Assembly: GCA_030525785.1 (NCBI GenBank)
Contig: JAUNEA010000013.1
Location: forward strand, 1-37,572
DNA: 37,572 nucleotides
Direction of reading: 5' to 3'
Source: Cardiobacteriaceae bacterium
GTDB taxonomy: Bacteria > Pseudomonadota > Gammaproteobacteria > Cardiobacteriales > Cardiobacteriaceae
The number at the start of each line of letters is the position of its first letter. Position 1 is the first letter of the stretch. The position numbers were made by a program, and so were the translations under genes. The notes beneath the pieces were generated by a model, which saw nothing but the letters and a program-made list of their open reading frames with translations, did no database searches and was not told the DNA's origin. Below are positions 18,564-26,039 of the stretch, piece by piece.

Positions 18564-19562
18564 TCACATGGAATCTTCAAGATGTTTATTCCATTCTGCC
18601 ACAATTTTATTTTTATTCTCTGCTACCCAAGCTTCATCGTAATTGGGAAATAGCGTAATTTCAGATTGTGGCTTCATGTAAGAGGCTAATTTTGCACCTT
18701 CACGCAGTGGGCGAACGGTCAAATTCTCACCCACCAAATTTTGCACTTTCTCACCCAATAAATAATCTACGAACCGTTGCGCTTGTTCCTTATTTTTTGA
18801 GCCTTTAATGATTTGCACTGATTCACCAGGGAAAATAGCGCCTTCTTTTGGGAAAACAACACTCACCTTTGCCCCATTTTTCACATAATTTGCCGCTGGA
18901 TCCTCCCATGTTAAACCGACCATATACTCACCATCAGCCACACCTTTATGCACGCCACCAGAACTATTCAAAATCTTGCCGTCCAATTGCGCAATAAATT
19001 TATCAACATAAGCCCAAGCTTCCTCACTCATGGGATCATGATTTTTACCATGTGCATAAAGCATCGCCATCAAGCATTGGAAAGCAGAGCTTGAGTTAGC
19101 AGGGTCACCAAATGCAATTTTTCCTTTTAATTCAGGCTGAAGCAAATCCGCAAAACCTTCAACTTTAACAGGTGATTGATGATTCACAATGAAAACTGTT
19201 GGATCTGAAAAAGCTGCGGAAAAATGACCTGTTTTGTTGCGAAATTGTGGCAAAATGTGCTCATTTTCAGGAGAAATATAAACATCGAACAAATCTTTTT
19301 TGGCGAACAACATCGTTTCATCTGCTGCCCAGAAAATATCACCATTAGGATTATCTTTTTCGGATTCCACGCGTTTTAGCAGTGGTCCCGTACCAGCCAC
19401 CACCAGCTCCGTTTTAATCCCTGTATCCTTCTCAAAATGTTCAATCACCATATTATTCAGTTGCTCAGAGCGAGCCGTGTAAATAACCAATTTCTCTTCG
19501 GCATGCCCCCATGAAGCCATCAACAAGGCTGCTAAAGCGCTTATTTTCCATGCTTTAATCAT
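18564..19562 (-). CDS. Periplasmic substrate-binding protein (AfuA-like)
   Basis: Captures the substrate for the ABC importer encoded downstream. The 332-residue precursor has a signal peptide ending near SWGHAEEKLVIY, cleaved probably after GHA. The mature part begins with KLVIYTARSEQ, the usual start of the iron/phosphonate/hexose-phosphate binding-protein cluster. The paired tyrosines that bind iron in FbpA-type proteins are not apparent where expected, and the region TWEDPAANYVKNGAKVSVVFP plus KEGAIFPGES resembles AfuA, which binds hexose phosphates in Actinobacillus. Strong AGGAGG precedes the ATG. First gene of its operon. A partial Fur-like run (AATAATGATTA) lies just before the ribosome binding site but is weak. 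Confidence 0.85.
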   Translation of the reverse strand: MIKAWKISALAALLMASWGHAEEKLVIYTARSEQLNNMVIEHFEKDTGIKTELVVAGTGPLLKRVESEKDNPNGDIFWAADETMLFAKKDLFDVYISPENEHILPQFRNKTGHFSAAFSDPTVFIVNHQSPVKVEGFADLLQPELKGKIAFGDPANSSSAFQCLMAMLYAHGKNHDPMSEEAWAYVDKFIAQLDGKILNSSGGVHKGVADGEYMVGLTWEDPAANYVKNGAKVSVVFPKEGAIFPGESVQIIKGSKNKEQAQRFVDYLLGEKVQNLVGENLTVRPLREGAKLASYMKPQSEITLFPNYDEAWVAENKNKIVAEWNKHLEDSM

Positions 19563-19782
19563 ATTTCCTCCTAATCATTATTCCGTAAATATCAAACCAC
19601 CCAGTGCCTAAACATTAAAGCGCTGGTTTACGTCAATTAGCTTACCACATCTATAACAAATACTATCTACTTTGTAATATACACCCACTATGATACCCAA
19701 GCTCCTTATCTCTAATATCTTCCCAAACCATCCGTTATCGCTACAATAAAAGCGCTTTTTCTCTATCCAAAAGGAGTCATCT

Positions 19783-20403
19783 ATGACAACCGACACTTTA
19801 CGCCTTTGGTTCAAACTCTGTGCGCAGGCATGCCAAAACCAGCAGGATTATCTCACCGACCTTGACCGTGAAATTGGCGATGCCGACCACGGTTTAAACA
19901 TGGCACGAGGCTTTGCGAAAGTGCAAGAAAAACTGGACGCCAGCCCTGATTTAAGCATAGCGGATATTTTGAAAACCGCAGGCATGACTTTATTGTCGAG
20001 CGTAGGCGGAGCGAGTGGGCCTTTGTATGGTACTTTCTTTATTAAAGCAGCGCAGGCGGTGAGCCATGCCGATGGATTGGGTTTGACGGAAATCAAAGCG
20101 CTTTTTGAGGCAGGCACACAAGGGATTATTGGGCGTGGGCGTGCGGAGCTGGGCGATAAAACCATGATTGATGTCTGGTTGCCTGTTTGTGAATTACTTA
20201 CCAATCTGCCTCCTGAAACCACTTTAAAAAGCGCTTTACAACAAGCCAGCGAAAAAGCCGAACAATGCGCCCAAGCAACCATACCAATGTTGGCGAAAAA
20301 AGGTCGTGCCAGCTATTTAAATGAACGGAGTGTTGGTCATCAAGATGCAGGTGCCACGTCCAGTGCCATCATCATCAAAGCGCTTCATGAGGCATTATCA
20401 TGA
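19783..20403 (+). CDS. dhaL: Dihydroxyacetone kinase ADP-binding subunit DhaL
   Basis: Carries a tightly bound ADP that is rephosphorylated by DhaM and passes phosphate to dihydroxyacetone on DhaK. The 206-residue protein (210 in E. coli) has the Mg-ADP-binding motif LDREIGDADHGLNM at about residues 27-40, with Asp28, Asp33 and Asp35, and the glycine-rich SVGGASGPLYGTFF loop near residue 70. AAGGAG lies before the ATG. Its stop overlaps the dhaM start as ATGA. Exact palindromes at 20095 and 20228 encode EIKALFE and KSALQ. A further copy (19749) lies in the upstream gap, about 30 bases before the start. Confidence 0.96.
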   Translation: MTTDTLRLWFKLCAQACQNQQDYLTDLDREIGDADHGLNMARGFAKVQEKLDASPDLSIADILKTAGMTLLSSVGGASGPLYGTFFIKAAQAVSHADGLGLTEIKALFEAGTQGIIGRGRAELGDKTMIDVWLPVCELLTNLPPETTLKSALQQASEKAEQCAQATIPMLAKKGRASYLNERSVGHQDAGATSSAIIIKALHEALS

Positions 20404-21128
20404 TTGGGCTGGTTTTGGTTTCCCACAGCCCGAAAATTGCGGAAGGCTTGGCAGATTTAATTCGTGAAATGGCGAACTGCCCACTGGCACTGGCCGCAGG
20501 CATTGATGACCCTGAACACCCCATTGGTACCGATGCGGTCAAAATCATGCAAGCCGTAGAAGAAGTGATGAGTGATGATGGGGTGGTGATTTTGGTGGAT
20601 TTGGGCAGTGCAATTTTAAGCGCTCAAACTGCATTGGATTTATTAGCGCCAGAAATGGCTGAAAAAGTTTCCATTGCCGCAGCGCCACTGGTTGAAGGGG
20701 CGTTGAGTGCAGCAATTACCGCAAGTGCTGGCGCTGACCGTGTTACCGTTGTCCGTGAAGCCGAAAGCGCTTTGAACGCCAAATATGAAGCGTTGGGGCG
20801 AAACCTTGAGCCTACCTCAGAAATCGCCGAACCAAGCGCTTTTTCCCATCATGAACAGAGCCTAACGGTTAAGCTTACGCCACCACACGGTTTGCACGCC
20901 CGTCCTGCTGCCAAAATTGTGGCGACTTTGCGCCCTTTTGAAGCGAAAATGCGTCTAAGCTTGGCGAAAAATGGTAAAACCGCCAACGCCAAAAGCATGA
21001 CCGCCATCATGACGCTGGGCGCAGTCTGTGGCGATGAATTAACCCTATTTGCCGAAGGAAGCGATGCCAACCAAGCGCTTCAAGCCTTTAAATCTTTGGC
21101 AGATGAGCATTTTGGCGACACAATTTAG
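20400..21128 (+). CDS. dhaM: DhaM phosphotransferase: EIIA-Dha fused to HPr
   Basis: Supplies PEP-derived phosphate to DhaL. Residues 1-130 are the EIIA-Dha domain with active His9 in VSHSPKIAEGL. Residues ~150-242 are a complete HPr domain with active His166 in PHGLHARPAAKI and the serine region NAKSMTAIMTLG. E. coli DhaM has a third, truncated enzyme-I domain; this protein stops after HPr, so enzyme I must come from elsewhere. The linker between the two domains carries an exact palindrome (AESALN, 20764) and an imperfect one (EPSAF). Coupled by overlap to dhaL; a short gap of 7 bases leads to the phosphatase gene. Confidence 0.94.
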   Translation: MIGLVLVSHSPKIAEGLADLIREMANCPLALAAGIDDPEHPIGTDAVKIMQAVEEVMSDDGVVILVDLGSAILSAQTALDLLAPEMAEKVSIAAAPLVEGALSAAITASAGADRVTVVREAESALNAKYEALGRNLEPTSEIAEPSAFSHHEQSLTVKLTPPHGLHARPAAKIVATLRPFEAKMRLSLAKNGKTANAKSMTAIMTLGAVCGDELTLFAEGSDANQALQAFKSLADEHFGDTI

Positions 21129-21135
21129 GAAAATC

Positions 21136-21927
21136 ATGAATATTCAAGCCATTTTCAGCGATATTGACGGCACTTTAATCAACAGCCAGCATCAAATCTC
21201 CCCACGCACGTTGCTTGCCATTCGTCAGGTTTTGGGCTTGGGGATTCCTTTTACGCTGGTTTCTGCCCGTCCGCCCAAAGCGATTACTCCTTTTACCCGT
21301 GAAATCGGGGGCAAACAAGCGCTCATTGCTTTTAATGGCGCTTTAATCCTTGATGATGCAGGCAAAGCGCTTTACAGCGTGACCTTGCCCGATGACGATG
21401 TCGCACGTTTGGAAGCGCTTTTGGAGCGTAATCCAGCCGTTTCCCCCAATTATTACGCTGGACAGGAATGGTACAGCCCCAATCCTGAAAACTTCTGGAC
21501 CCAACAAGAAGGCGAAATTACCCATCTGCAAGCCAGCCCCAAACCCCAGCATTTATCAGGGGTACATAAGATTTTGGTGATGGGCGAAGCGGAGGAGATT
21601 TTAGCCTTAGAACAAATGCTTAAACCCCAATTCCCCCATTTACACATTCATCGTTCTAAGCCAACCTATTTGGAAATCGTTTCCCCCGAAGCCACCAAAG
21701 CCAAAGCCCTTGATTTCATGGCAAAGCGCTTAGGCATTTCAGCCGAACACATTATGGCTTTTGGCGATAATTTCAATGATTTGGATATGTTGCACTACGC
21801 AGGGCTGGGCGTGGTCATGGGCAATGCGCCCGATGAAATCAAAGCCCAAATTCCCCATCACACCGCCAGCAACGACAATGATGGTTTGGCTTTGTGTTTG
21901 GAGTCTTACTTCTCCTTAAAAACGTAA
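21136..21927 (+). CDS. Cof-type HAD phosphatase
   Basis: Probable sugar-phosphate phosphatase of the Cof/YidA class of haloacid dehalogenase hydrolases. The frame opens at 21049 inside dhaM, but the ATG at 21136, with TAGGAAA upstream, gives MNIQAIFSDIDGTLIN with the catalytic DxD at Asp9 and Asp11. Later motifs are LVSARPP (motif II) and the C-terminal GDNFNDLDML (motif IV), and the cap domain lies between. Length 263 residues. It sits 7 bases after dhaM, so it shares the dha transcription unit. Substrate unknown; removing phosphate from an accumulating sugar phosphate of the adjacent PTS or dha pathway is a reasonable guess. Two palindrome words encode GKALY and AKRLG. Confidence 0.85.
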   Translation: MNIQAIFSDIDGTLINSQHQISPRTLLAIRQVLGLGIPFTLVSARPPKAITPFTREIGGKQALIAFNGALILDDAGKALYSVTLPDDDVARLEALLERNPAVSPNYYAGQEWYSPNPENFWTQQEGEITHLQASPKPQHLSGVHKILVMGEAEEILALEQMLKPQFPHLHIHRSKPTYLEIVSPEATKAKALDFMAKRLGISAEHIMAFGDNFNDLDMLHYAGLGVVMGNAPDEIKAQIPHHTASNDNDGLALCLESYFSLKT

Positions 21928-21938
21928 TCTGAAATAAT

Positions 21939-21970
21939 GGTAATGATTTGATTTATATCAAATTATTACC
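21939..21970. promoter_or_regulatory. Near-perfect 14-bp dyad upstream of the PTS genes
   Basis: GGTAATGATTTGAT and ATCAAATTATTACC face each other across TTAT, with one mismatch (a G-U pair in RNA). It lies 12 bases after the phosphatase stop and 150 before the EIIAB start. No T-run follows on the plus strand, so an operator or RNA element is as likely as a terminator. Confidence 0.6.
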
Positions 21971-22021
21971 CCATTCCCTCTATTGCTCATTCATGAATTT
22001 TTGGTATATGCTTTCCCCCAC

Positions 22022-22048
22022 TTTGCCTTGATGAACCCATCAGGCAAA
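22022..22048 (+). repeat. Second stem-loop in the leader of the PTS operon
   Basis: TTTGCC-T-TGATG pairs with CATCAGGCAAA around AACC, and the right arm merges into an iterated palindrome (22046-22055). It lies about 75 bases before the EIIAB start, so it could be part of a transcribed leader. Confidence 0.45.
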
Positions 22049-22122
22049 GCGCTTTGGAGCATTTTTGCTTTGAGGCGTTTTGAAGACAGCAGTTCATGAG
22101 CTAATTTCAGGGAGAATCTTTT

Positions 22123-23082
22123 ATGGTTCAAATTATTGTGGCGTGCCACGGCAAAATGGGCGAGGAAATCGTTCAAACGGCTGCGATGGTGTTTGGAGAC
22201 CTCGAAGGCGTGCATGCCGTATCTTTTGTGGCTGGCGAAGGCCCAGAGGATTTAATCCAAAAATATGAAGCAATTATGGAAAAAACGGGACAGGAAGTCT
22301 TGTTTTTGGTGGATTTGTTTGGGGGCAGTCCGTACAACGCAGCGGTTCGTTTGGTTGCAGAACGGGAACAAGCCGATGTTTTAACGGGCGTTAATTTACC
22401 GATGTTGTTGGAAATTCTGGACAGCCGTGATGAAAAAAGCACGGTAGCGGATTTGGTGCAATCGGCACATAGCGCCAGTATTGAAGGGATTAAAGCTTTC
22501 CGTACGCCCATCAAAGCGCTTTCTAAAGAAAAAGCCGTACCCAATGCCTCCGAAGAGTTTGACCACCGCAAAGGTCGTCCCACTTCAGGAAACATGAAAA
22601 TTGCTTTATTACGCATTGACAGCCGTTTGATTCATGGACAAGTCGCCACCTCATGGGCGAAAGCCGTTCATTGTGATGCCATTTTTGCGGTCAGCGATGA
22701 AGTCGCCAATGACGAATTACGCAGTAAATTATTGCTCCAAGTCGCCCCTGCCCATTTGCAATCCTATGTGATTACAGTGGATAAGGCGATTAAGGTTTAT
22801 CACAACCCGATGTATGCCGACCGAAGCGTTTTGTGGTTGGTGACCAACCCAAGCGATATTGTGCGTTTGGTGGAAGGGGGCGTAAAAATTACGGAAGTGA
22901 ATGTGGGCGGTATGAACTATCGAGCAGGCGACCAAATGGTGAGTCAGGCAGTCGCCGTGAATGCCCAAGATGTGCAGGCATTTAAGCGCTTAGATGAATT
23001 GGGCGTGAAATTAACCATTCAACAGCTGGCAAACCACAGCCCAGAACCCCTAATGCCAAAATTGGCAAATCTAAATTTTTGA
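22123..23082 (+). CDS. PTS mannose-family EIIAB component
   Basis: Cytoplasmic phosphocarrier of a mannose-type phosphotransferase system. EIIA occupies residues 1-~130, with the phosphorylated His9 in IVACHGKMGEE and the FLVDLFGGSPYNAA block. EIIB starts at about residue 158, with the active His171 in RIDSRLIHGQVATSW and later VNVGGMNYR. Fused EIIAB is the ManX arrangement; length 319. The linker contains an exact palindrome read as IKALSKEK (22513), exactly between the domains. GGGAGAA lies before the ATG. EIIC and EIID follow immediately. Sugar specificity cannot be read from sequence; the adjacent dha genes and phosphatase make a ketose, triose or amino-sugar pathway possible. Confidence 0.93.
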   Translation: MVQIIVACHGKMGEEIVQTAAMVFGDLEGVHAVSFVAGEGPEDLIQKYEAIMEKTGQEVLFLVDLFGGSPYNAAVRLVAEREQADVLTGVNLPMLLEILDSRDEKSTVADLVQSAHSASIEGIKAFRTPIKALSKEKAVPNASEEFDHRKGRPTSGNMKIALLRIDSRLIHGQVATSWAKAVHCDAIFAVSDEVANDELRSKLLLQVAPAHLQSYVITVDKAIKVYHNPMYADRSVLWLVTNPSDIVRLVEGGVKITEVNVGGMNYRAGDQMVSQAVAVNAQDVQAFKRLDELGVKLTIQQLANHSPEPLMPKLANLNF

Positions 23083-23094
23083 GGAGAATAAAGC

Positions 23095-23889
23095 ATGATG
23101 GATATTATTTTAGTCGGCTTAGTCGGCTTGATTTGTGGCATGGGTTCGGTTTTAGACGAACGTCAAACCCATCGTCCTTTGGTGGCTTGTACCCTCATTG
23201 GTTTGGTTTTGGGGGATTTGAAAACAGGCGTGTTGGTCGGTGGTATGTTGGAATTGGTGGCGCTCGGCTGGATGAACGTAGGCGCAGCAATGGCACCTGA
23301 TGCCGCTTTGGCAAGCGTGATTACCACCATTTTGGTGATTAAAGGCGGACAAGACCCCCAAGAAAGCATTGCCATTGCTATTCCTGTAGCGGTCGCAGGG
23401 CAAATGCTGACCATTTTTGTCCGCACCATTGCGGTATTTTTCCAACATCAGGCGGATAAATATGCCGAACAAGCTAATTTTCGTGGCATTGAGCTGTGTC
23501 ATTTTGGGGCATTGGCTTTACAAGGCTTACGGGTGGCGATTCCTGCAGCGGTCGTGGCGGCAACGGCAAGCGCTTCTGGGGTATCTGAATTTTTAGGCAA
23601 AATCCCTGTGGAAGTCACCGAAGGCTTACGCATTGCTGGTGGCGTGATTGTGGTGGTGGGCTATGCGATGGTCATCAACATGATGGGCGCAAAAGCCTTA
23701 ATGCCCTTTTTCTTCTTGGGCTTTGTGATGGCGACTTTCTCCAATTACAACCTCATTGGCTTGGGCATGATTGGGGCTGTTTTGGGGATTTTATACGTTC
23801 AACTTAGCCCACAATTGAATCAACAAAGCGCTTCACAACGCCAAAACCGCACCACCCCACTTGCCGATAATGAACTCGAAGGATTATAA
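23095..23889 (+). CDS. PTS mannose-family EIIC component
   Basis: Membrane subunit forming part of the sugar channel. The 264-residue hydrophobic protein starts MMDIILVGLVGLICGMGSVLDERQTHRPLVACTLIG-like, with the conserved GLVLGDLKTGVLVGGMLELVALGWMNVGAAMAPDAA region of ManY proteins. GAGGAG lies upstream; either of two adjacent ATG codons (23095 or 23098) could be used. The C-terminal tail after the last helix carries an imperfect palindrome read QQSASQ. The stop is 10 bases before the EIID start, so translation is probably coupled. Exact palindromes are absent across this gene. Confidence 0.92.
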   Translation: MMDIILVGLVGLICGMGSVLDERQTHRPLVACTLIGLVLGDLKTGVLVGGMLELVALGWMNVGAAMAPDAALASVITTILVIKGGQDPQESIAIAIPVAVAGQMLTIFVRTIAVFFQHQADKYAEQANFRGIELCHFGALALQGLRVAIPAAVVAATASASGVSEFLGKIPVEVTEGLRIAGGVIVVVGYAMVINMMGAKALMPFFFLGFVMATFSNYNLIGLGMIGAVLGILYVQLSPQLNQQSASQRQNRTTPLADNELEGL

Positions 23890-23899
23890 GGAGCCAACC

Positions 23900-24799
23900 A
23901 TGTCAGAAATCATTCAAAAAGAAGAACAACAAAGCGCTTCACCTGCTCAGAAAAAACTCACTAAAGGTGATTTACGCAGTATTTACATGCGTTCCACCTT
24001 TTTGCTTGGCTCGTTTAACTTTGAACGGATGCAGTCCATTGGCTTTTGTGTGTCGATGATTCCTGCTATCAAGCGCTTGTACTCAAGCAAAGAAGAGCAA
24101 AGTGCAGCCTTAAAACGCCATTTGGAATTTTTCAACACTCAACCTTGGATTGGCTCAGCCATTATGGGCGTTTCGGCAGCGATGGAAGAAGAACGTGCTA
24201 ACGGTAAAGCCATTGATGATGGCGCCATTAACGGCGTGAAAGTCGGCTTGATGGGACCTTTGGCAGGGGTAGGCGACCCCATTTATTGGGGAACCGCACG
24301 GATTGTATTGGCGGCTTTAGGGGCTTCCATTGCAGTGGGCGATAAAATGATTGGCGAAGGTCACACAGGTGGCAACATCATGGGGCCTTTACTCTTTTTC
24401 ATCGGCATCAACCTGATTCGGATTTTGACTCGTTGGTATTCCATGAATTATGGCTATCAAAAAGGCACCCAAATCGTCCAAGACATGGAAGGCGGGCAAT
24501 TAAAGCGCTTAACCACCATTGCCTCTGTTTTGGGTTTATTTGTGATGGGCGGACTGGTTGCTCGATGGGCGAGTTTGAACATTCCCTATGAACTGGCACG
24601 ATACACCAATGCCGCAGGGCAGGAAGTGGTCACCACCGTACAATCCATTCTCAATGATTTGCTCCCAGGCTTGGTACCATTGTTGCTGACCCTTTTGTGT
24701 ATGAAATTACTTAAGAAGAAAGTCAGCGCCATCAGCATTATTTTCGCCATGTTTGCCATTGGTATTGCAGGGCGTTATTTGGGAATTTTGGGTTTATAA
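23900..24799 (+). CDS. PTS mannose-family EIID component
   Basis: Second membrane subunit of the mannose-type transporter. The frame opens earlier within EIIC, but the ATG at 23900 has AAGGAGCC upstream and gives a 299-residue protein starting MSEIIQKEEQQ. The conserved EIID features are RSTFLLGSFNFERMQSIGF near residue 32, the GVKVGLMGPLAGVGDPIYWGT motif, and C-terminal hydrophobic helices. Last gene of the PTS operon, followed by two terminators. It has no exact palindrome, but imperfect copies encode QQSASP at the N-terminus and LKRLTT. Confidence 0.93.
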   Translation: MSEIIQKEEQQSASPAQKKLTKGDLRSIYMRSTFLLGSFNFERMQSIGFCVSMIPAIKRLYSSKEEQSAALKRHLEFFNTQPWIGSAIMGVSAAMEEERANGKAIDDGAINGVKVGLMGPLAGVGDPIYWGTARIVLAALGASIAVGDKMIGEGHTGGNIMGPLLFFIGINLIRILTRWYSMNYGYQKGTQIVQDMEGGQLKRLTTIASVLGLFVMGGLVARWASLNIPYELARYTNAAGQEVVTTVQSILNDLLPGLVPLLLTLLCMKLLKKKVSAISIIFAMFAIGIAGRYLGILGL

Positions 24800-24804
24800 A
24801 CAGA

Positions 24805-24830
24805 TGAAGCGCTTACCCCAAAGCGCTTTT
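24805..24830 (+). terminator. Paired palindromic words with T-run after EIID
   Basis: GAAGCGCTT and AAAGCGCTTTTTC pair around ACCCC and end in five T residues, 6 bases after the EIID stop. This is the same design as the 12585-12621 hairpin. A conventional terminator follows at once. Confidence 0.6.
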
Positions 24831-24841
24831 TCAACTCACTC

Positions 24842-24867
24842 AGCCCTTCTTTTGGAAGGGCTTTTTT
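24842..24867 (+). terminator. Intrinsic terminator of the PTS operon
   Basis: AGCCCTTC and GAAGGGCT pair around five bases and are followed by six T residues. The T-run ends just before the ribosome binding site of the next small gene. Confidence 0.88.
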
Positions 24868-24877
24868 AGGAAGACCT

Positions 24878-25222
24878 GTGGAAAAAATTCGCTTAAAACC
24901 TTGTTCGCCGATTTTAATGGTTTTGTTTATTGGAGCCGTTTTATTGCATCAAATCACAAATGGTTATGGAAGCTTAATTTGTTTGTTGTTGGCGGTTATC
25001 GTCATGATGGGACAAATGTTGTTACAACATCAACTTACCCAAGATTTGAAGGCTATTCAAAGCGCTTTGGAACACAAGCATGATTGGGAATCCCAACAGA
25101 CCATTCTTGCCCTCACCCAACGTTTGCTCCAAGATAATCAATGGCTCACTGAAGACAGTAAACAAGCTTTACAAGCCATTCAAGAACAGGTTTTGTCTCA
25201 AAGCGCTCCCAAAGCGCTTTGA
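24878..25222 (+). CDS. Small membrane protein of unknown function
   Basis: Not recognised. Reading from the GTG at 24878, which has AGGAAG upstream, the 114-residue product has a hydrophobic hairpin (about residues 12-48, two likely membrane helices separated by NGYGS) followed by a hydrophilic, glutamine- and leucine-rich helix with coiled-coil character. The last codons are a palindrome: KAL and the TGA stop are read from CAAAGCGCTTTGA (25211-25220), and a partial copy (SQSAPKAL) lies just before. A shorter start at an internal ATG (MVLFIG) is possible. A strong terminator follows, so it seems to be a separate unit. Confidence 0.6.
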   Translation: MEKIRLKPCSPILMVLFIGAVLLHQITNGYGSLICLLLAVIVMMGQMLLQHQLTQDLKAIQSALEHKHDWESQQTILALTQRLLQDNQWLTEDSKQALQAIQEQVLSQSAPKAL

Positions 25223-25237
25223 TGGTATCTCCAATGC

Positions 25238-25264
25238 AAAAACCCCGATCAATCGGGGTTTTTT
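25238..25264. terminator. Bidirectional terminator between the small membrane gene and apt
   Basis: AACCCCGAT and ATCGGGGTT pair around CA, with A-run before and T-run after, so it can act for both converging genes. Confidence 0.9.
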
Positions 25265-25284
25265 CGTACTGATGTTAGGCTGGT

Positions 25285-25803
25285 TTACTGTTCAATCAAT
25301 CCTGCAATGGGTACAGCTTTGAGTTTATCTCGACCACCAAGCGCTTTGATTTCCAATAAGAAACACGCACCAATCACCTCAGCACCCAAATCTTCTAAAA
25401 GCCTCATGCACGCACTCATGGTGCCACCTGTTGCCAAAACATCATCAACCATCACCACTTTCATGCCTGCTTTGACATCATCAGCATGCACTTCCAAAAT
25501 ATCCTGACCATATTCCAAATCAAAGGATAATCTGCTGACTTTACGTGGTAATTTTCCAGGTTTACGCAAAGGAATAAAGCCAACGCCCAAACGCTGAGCC
25601 AACGCAGAGGCAAAAATAAATCCTCGTGCCTCTGGGCAAGCCAGAACATCAGGCTTTAAATCGTGTTGCAAAATAAATTGCGCCATTTCCTCAATCGCGG
25701 CTTGAAAACCTTTGCCATGTGCCAGCAATGGGGTAATGTCTTTAAAGATAATGCCTGCTTTGGGGTAGTCAGGAATATCCAGAATCAATGAACGCCAATC
25801 CAT
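25285..25803 (-). CDS. apt: Adenine phosphoribosyltransferase
   Basis: Purine salvage enzyme forming AMP from adenine and PRPP. The ATG at 25803, with GAGGACGAA upstream, gives 172 residues starting MDWRSLILDIPDYPKAGI; an upstream in-frame start at 25929 would add an unrelated basic leader and is rejected. The family blocks are IIFKDITPLL, ARGFIFASALAQRL, the KPGKLPRKV loop and the PRPP-binding motif VVMVDDVLATGGTM. A palindromic word encodes EIKALGG near the C-terminus. The gene stands alone and is divergent from the Bax-inhibitor-1 gene. Confidence 0.96.
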   Translation of the reverse strand: MDWRSLILDIPDYPKAGIIFKDITPLLAHGKGFQAAIEEMAQFILQHDLKPDVLACPEARGFIFASALAQRLGVGFIPLRKPGKLPRKVSRLSFDLEYGQDILEVHADDVKAGMKVVMVDDVLATGGTMSACMRLLEDLGAEVIGACFLLEIKALGGRDKLKAVPIAGLIEQ

Positions 25804-25871
25804 AATTTCGTCCTCAATAAATGAACCAAAGCGCTTTGAACGCTTACTCTTGCTCAATCTAAGCTTGGGGA

Positions 25872-25901
25872 ATTGTACCCTGCTCTTTTCAAGCCATTCA
25901 A
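25872..25901 (-). promoter_or_regulatory. Likely sigma-70 promoter of apt
   Basis: On the minus strand TTGAAT (25896-25901) and TACAAT (25872-25877) are separated by 18 bases, about 70 bases before the chosen apt start. Palindromic words lie on both sides (25828 and 25928). Pattern match only. Confidence 0.45.
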
Positions 25902-26039
25902 GCCAAAGCCTAAGAAACCCTCGCAACAAAGCGCTTTGACATCAAAATCGCTCCAAATGAAACGGTTTTTTAACTTGAAAAAGCTTATCTCCTACCCCAT
26001 CATAATGCACGAAACAAAACCCTTTAGGAGATGATTCAA

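Noticed and set aside
13783-19562. The antiporter/ABC block as a mobile element
   Set aside because: I saw no terminal inverted repeats, target-site duplication, integrase or transposase. A rearrangement is possible but not a recognisable element.
19565-19590. Fur box upstream of the binding-protein gene
   Set aside because: Only a partial match (AATAATGATTA) overlapping the ribosome binding site; not enough to call iron regulation.
25804-25929. Longer apt product with a basic, Lys/Arg/Ser-rich N-terminus
   Set aside because: The leader has no family counterpart, spans a promoter-like pair, and the internal ATG at 25803 has a good ribosome binding site.
25975-26006. Promoter for the Bax-inhibitor-1 gene (TTGAAA and CATAAT)
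   Set aside because: The spacing is 20 bases, too long for a confident sigma-70 call.
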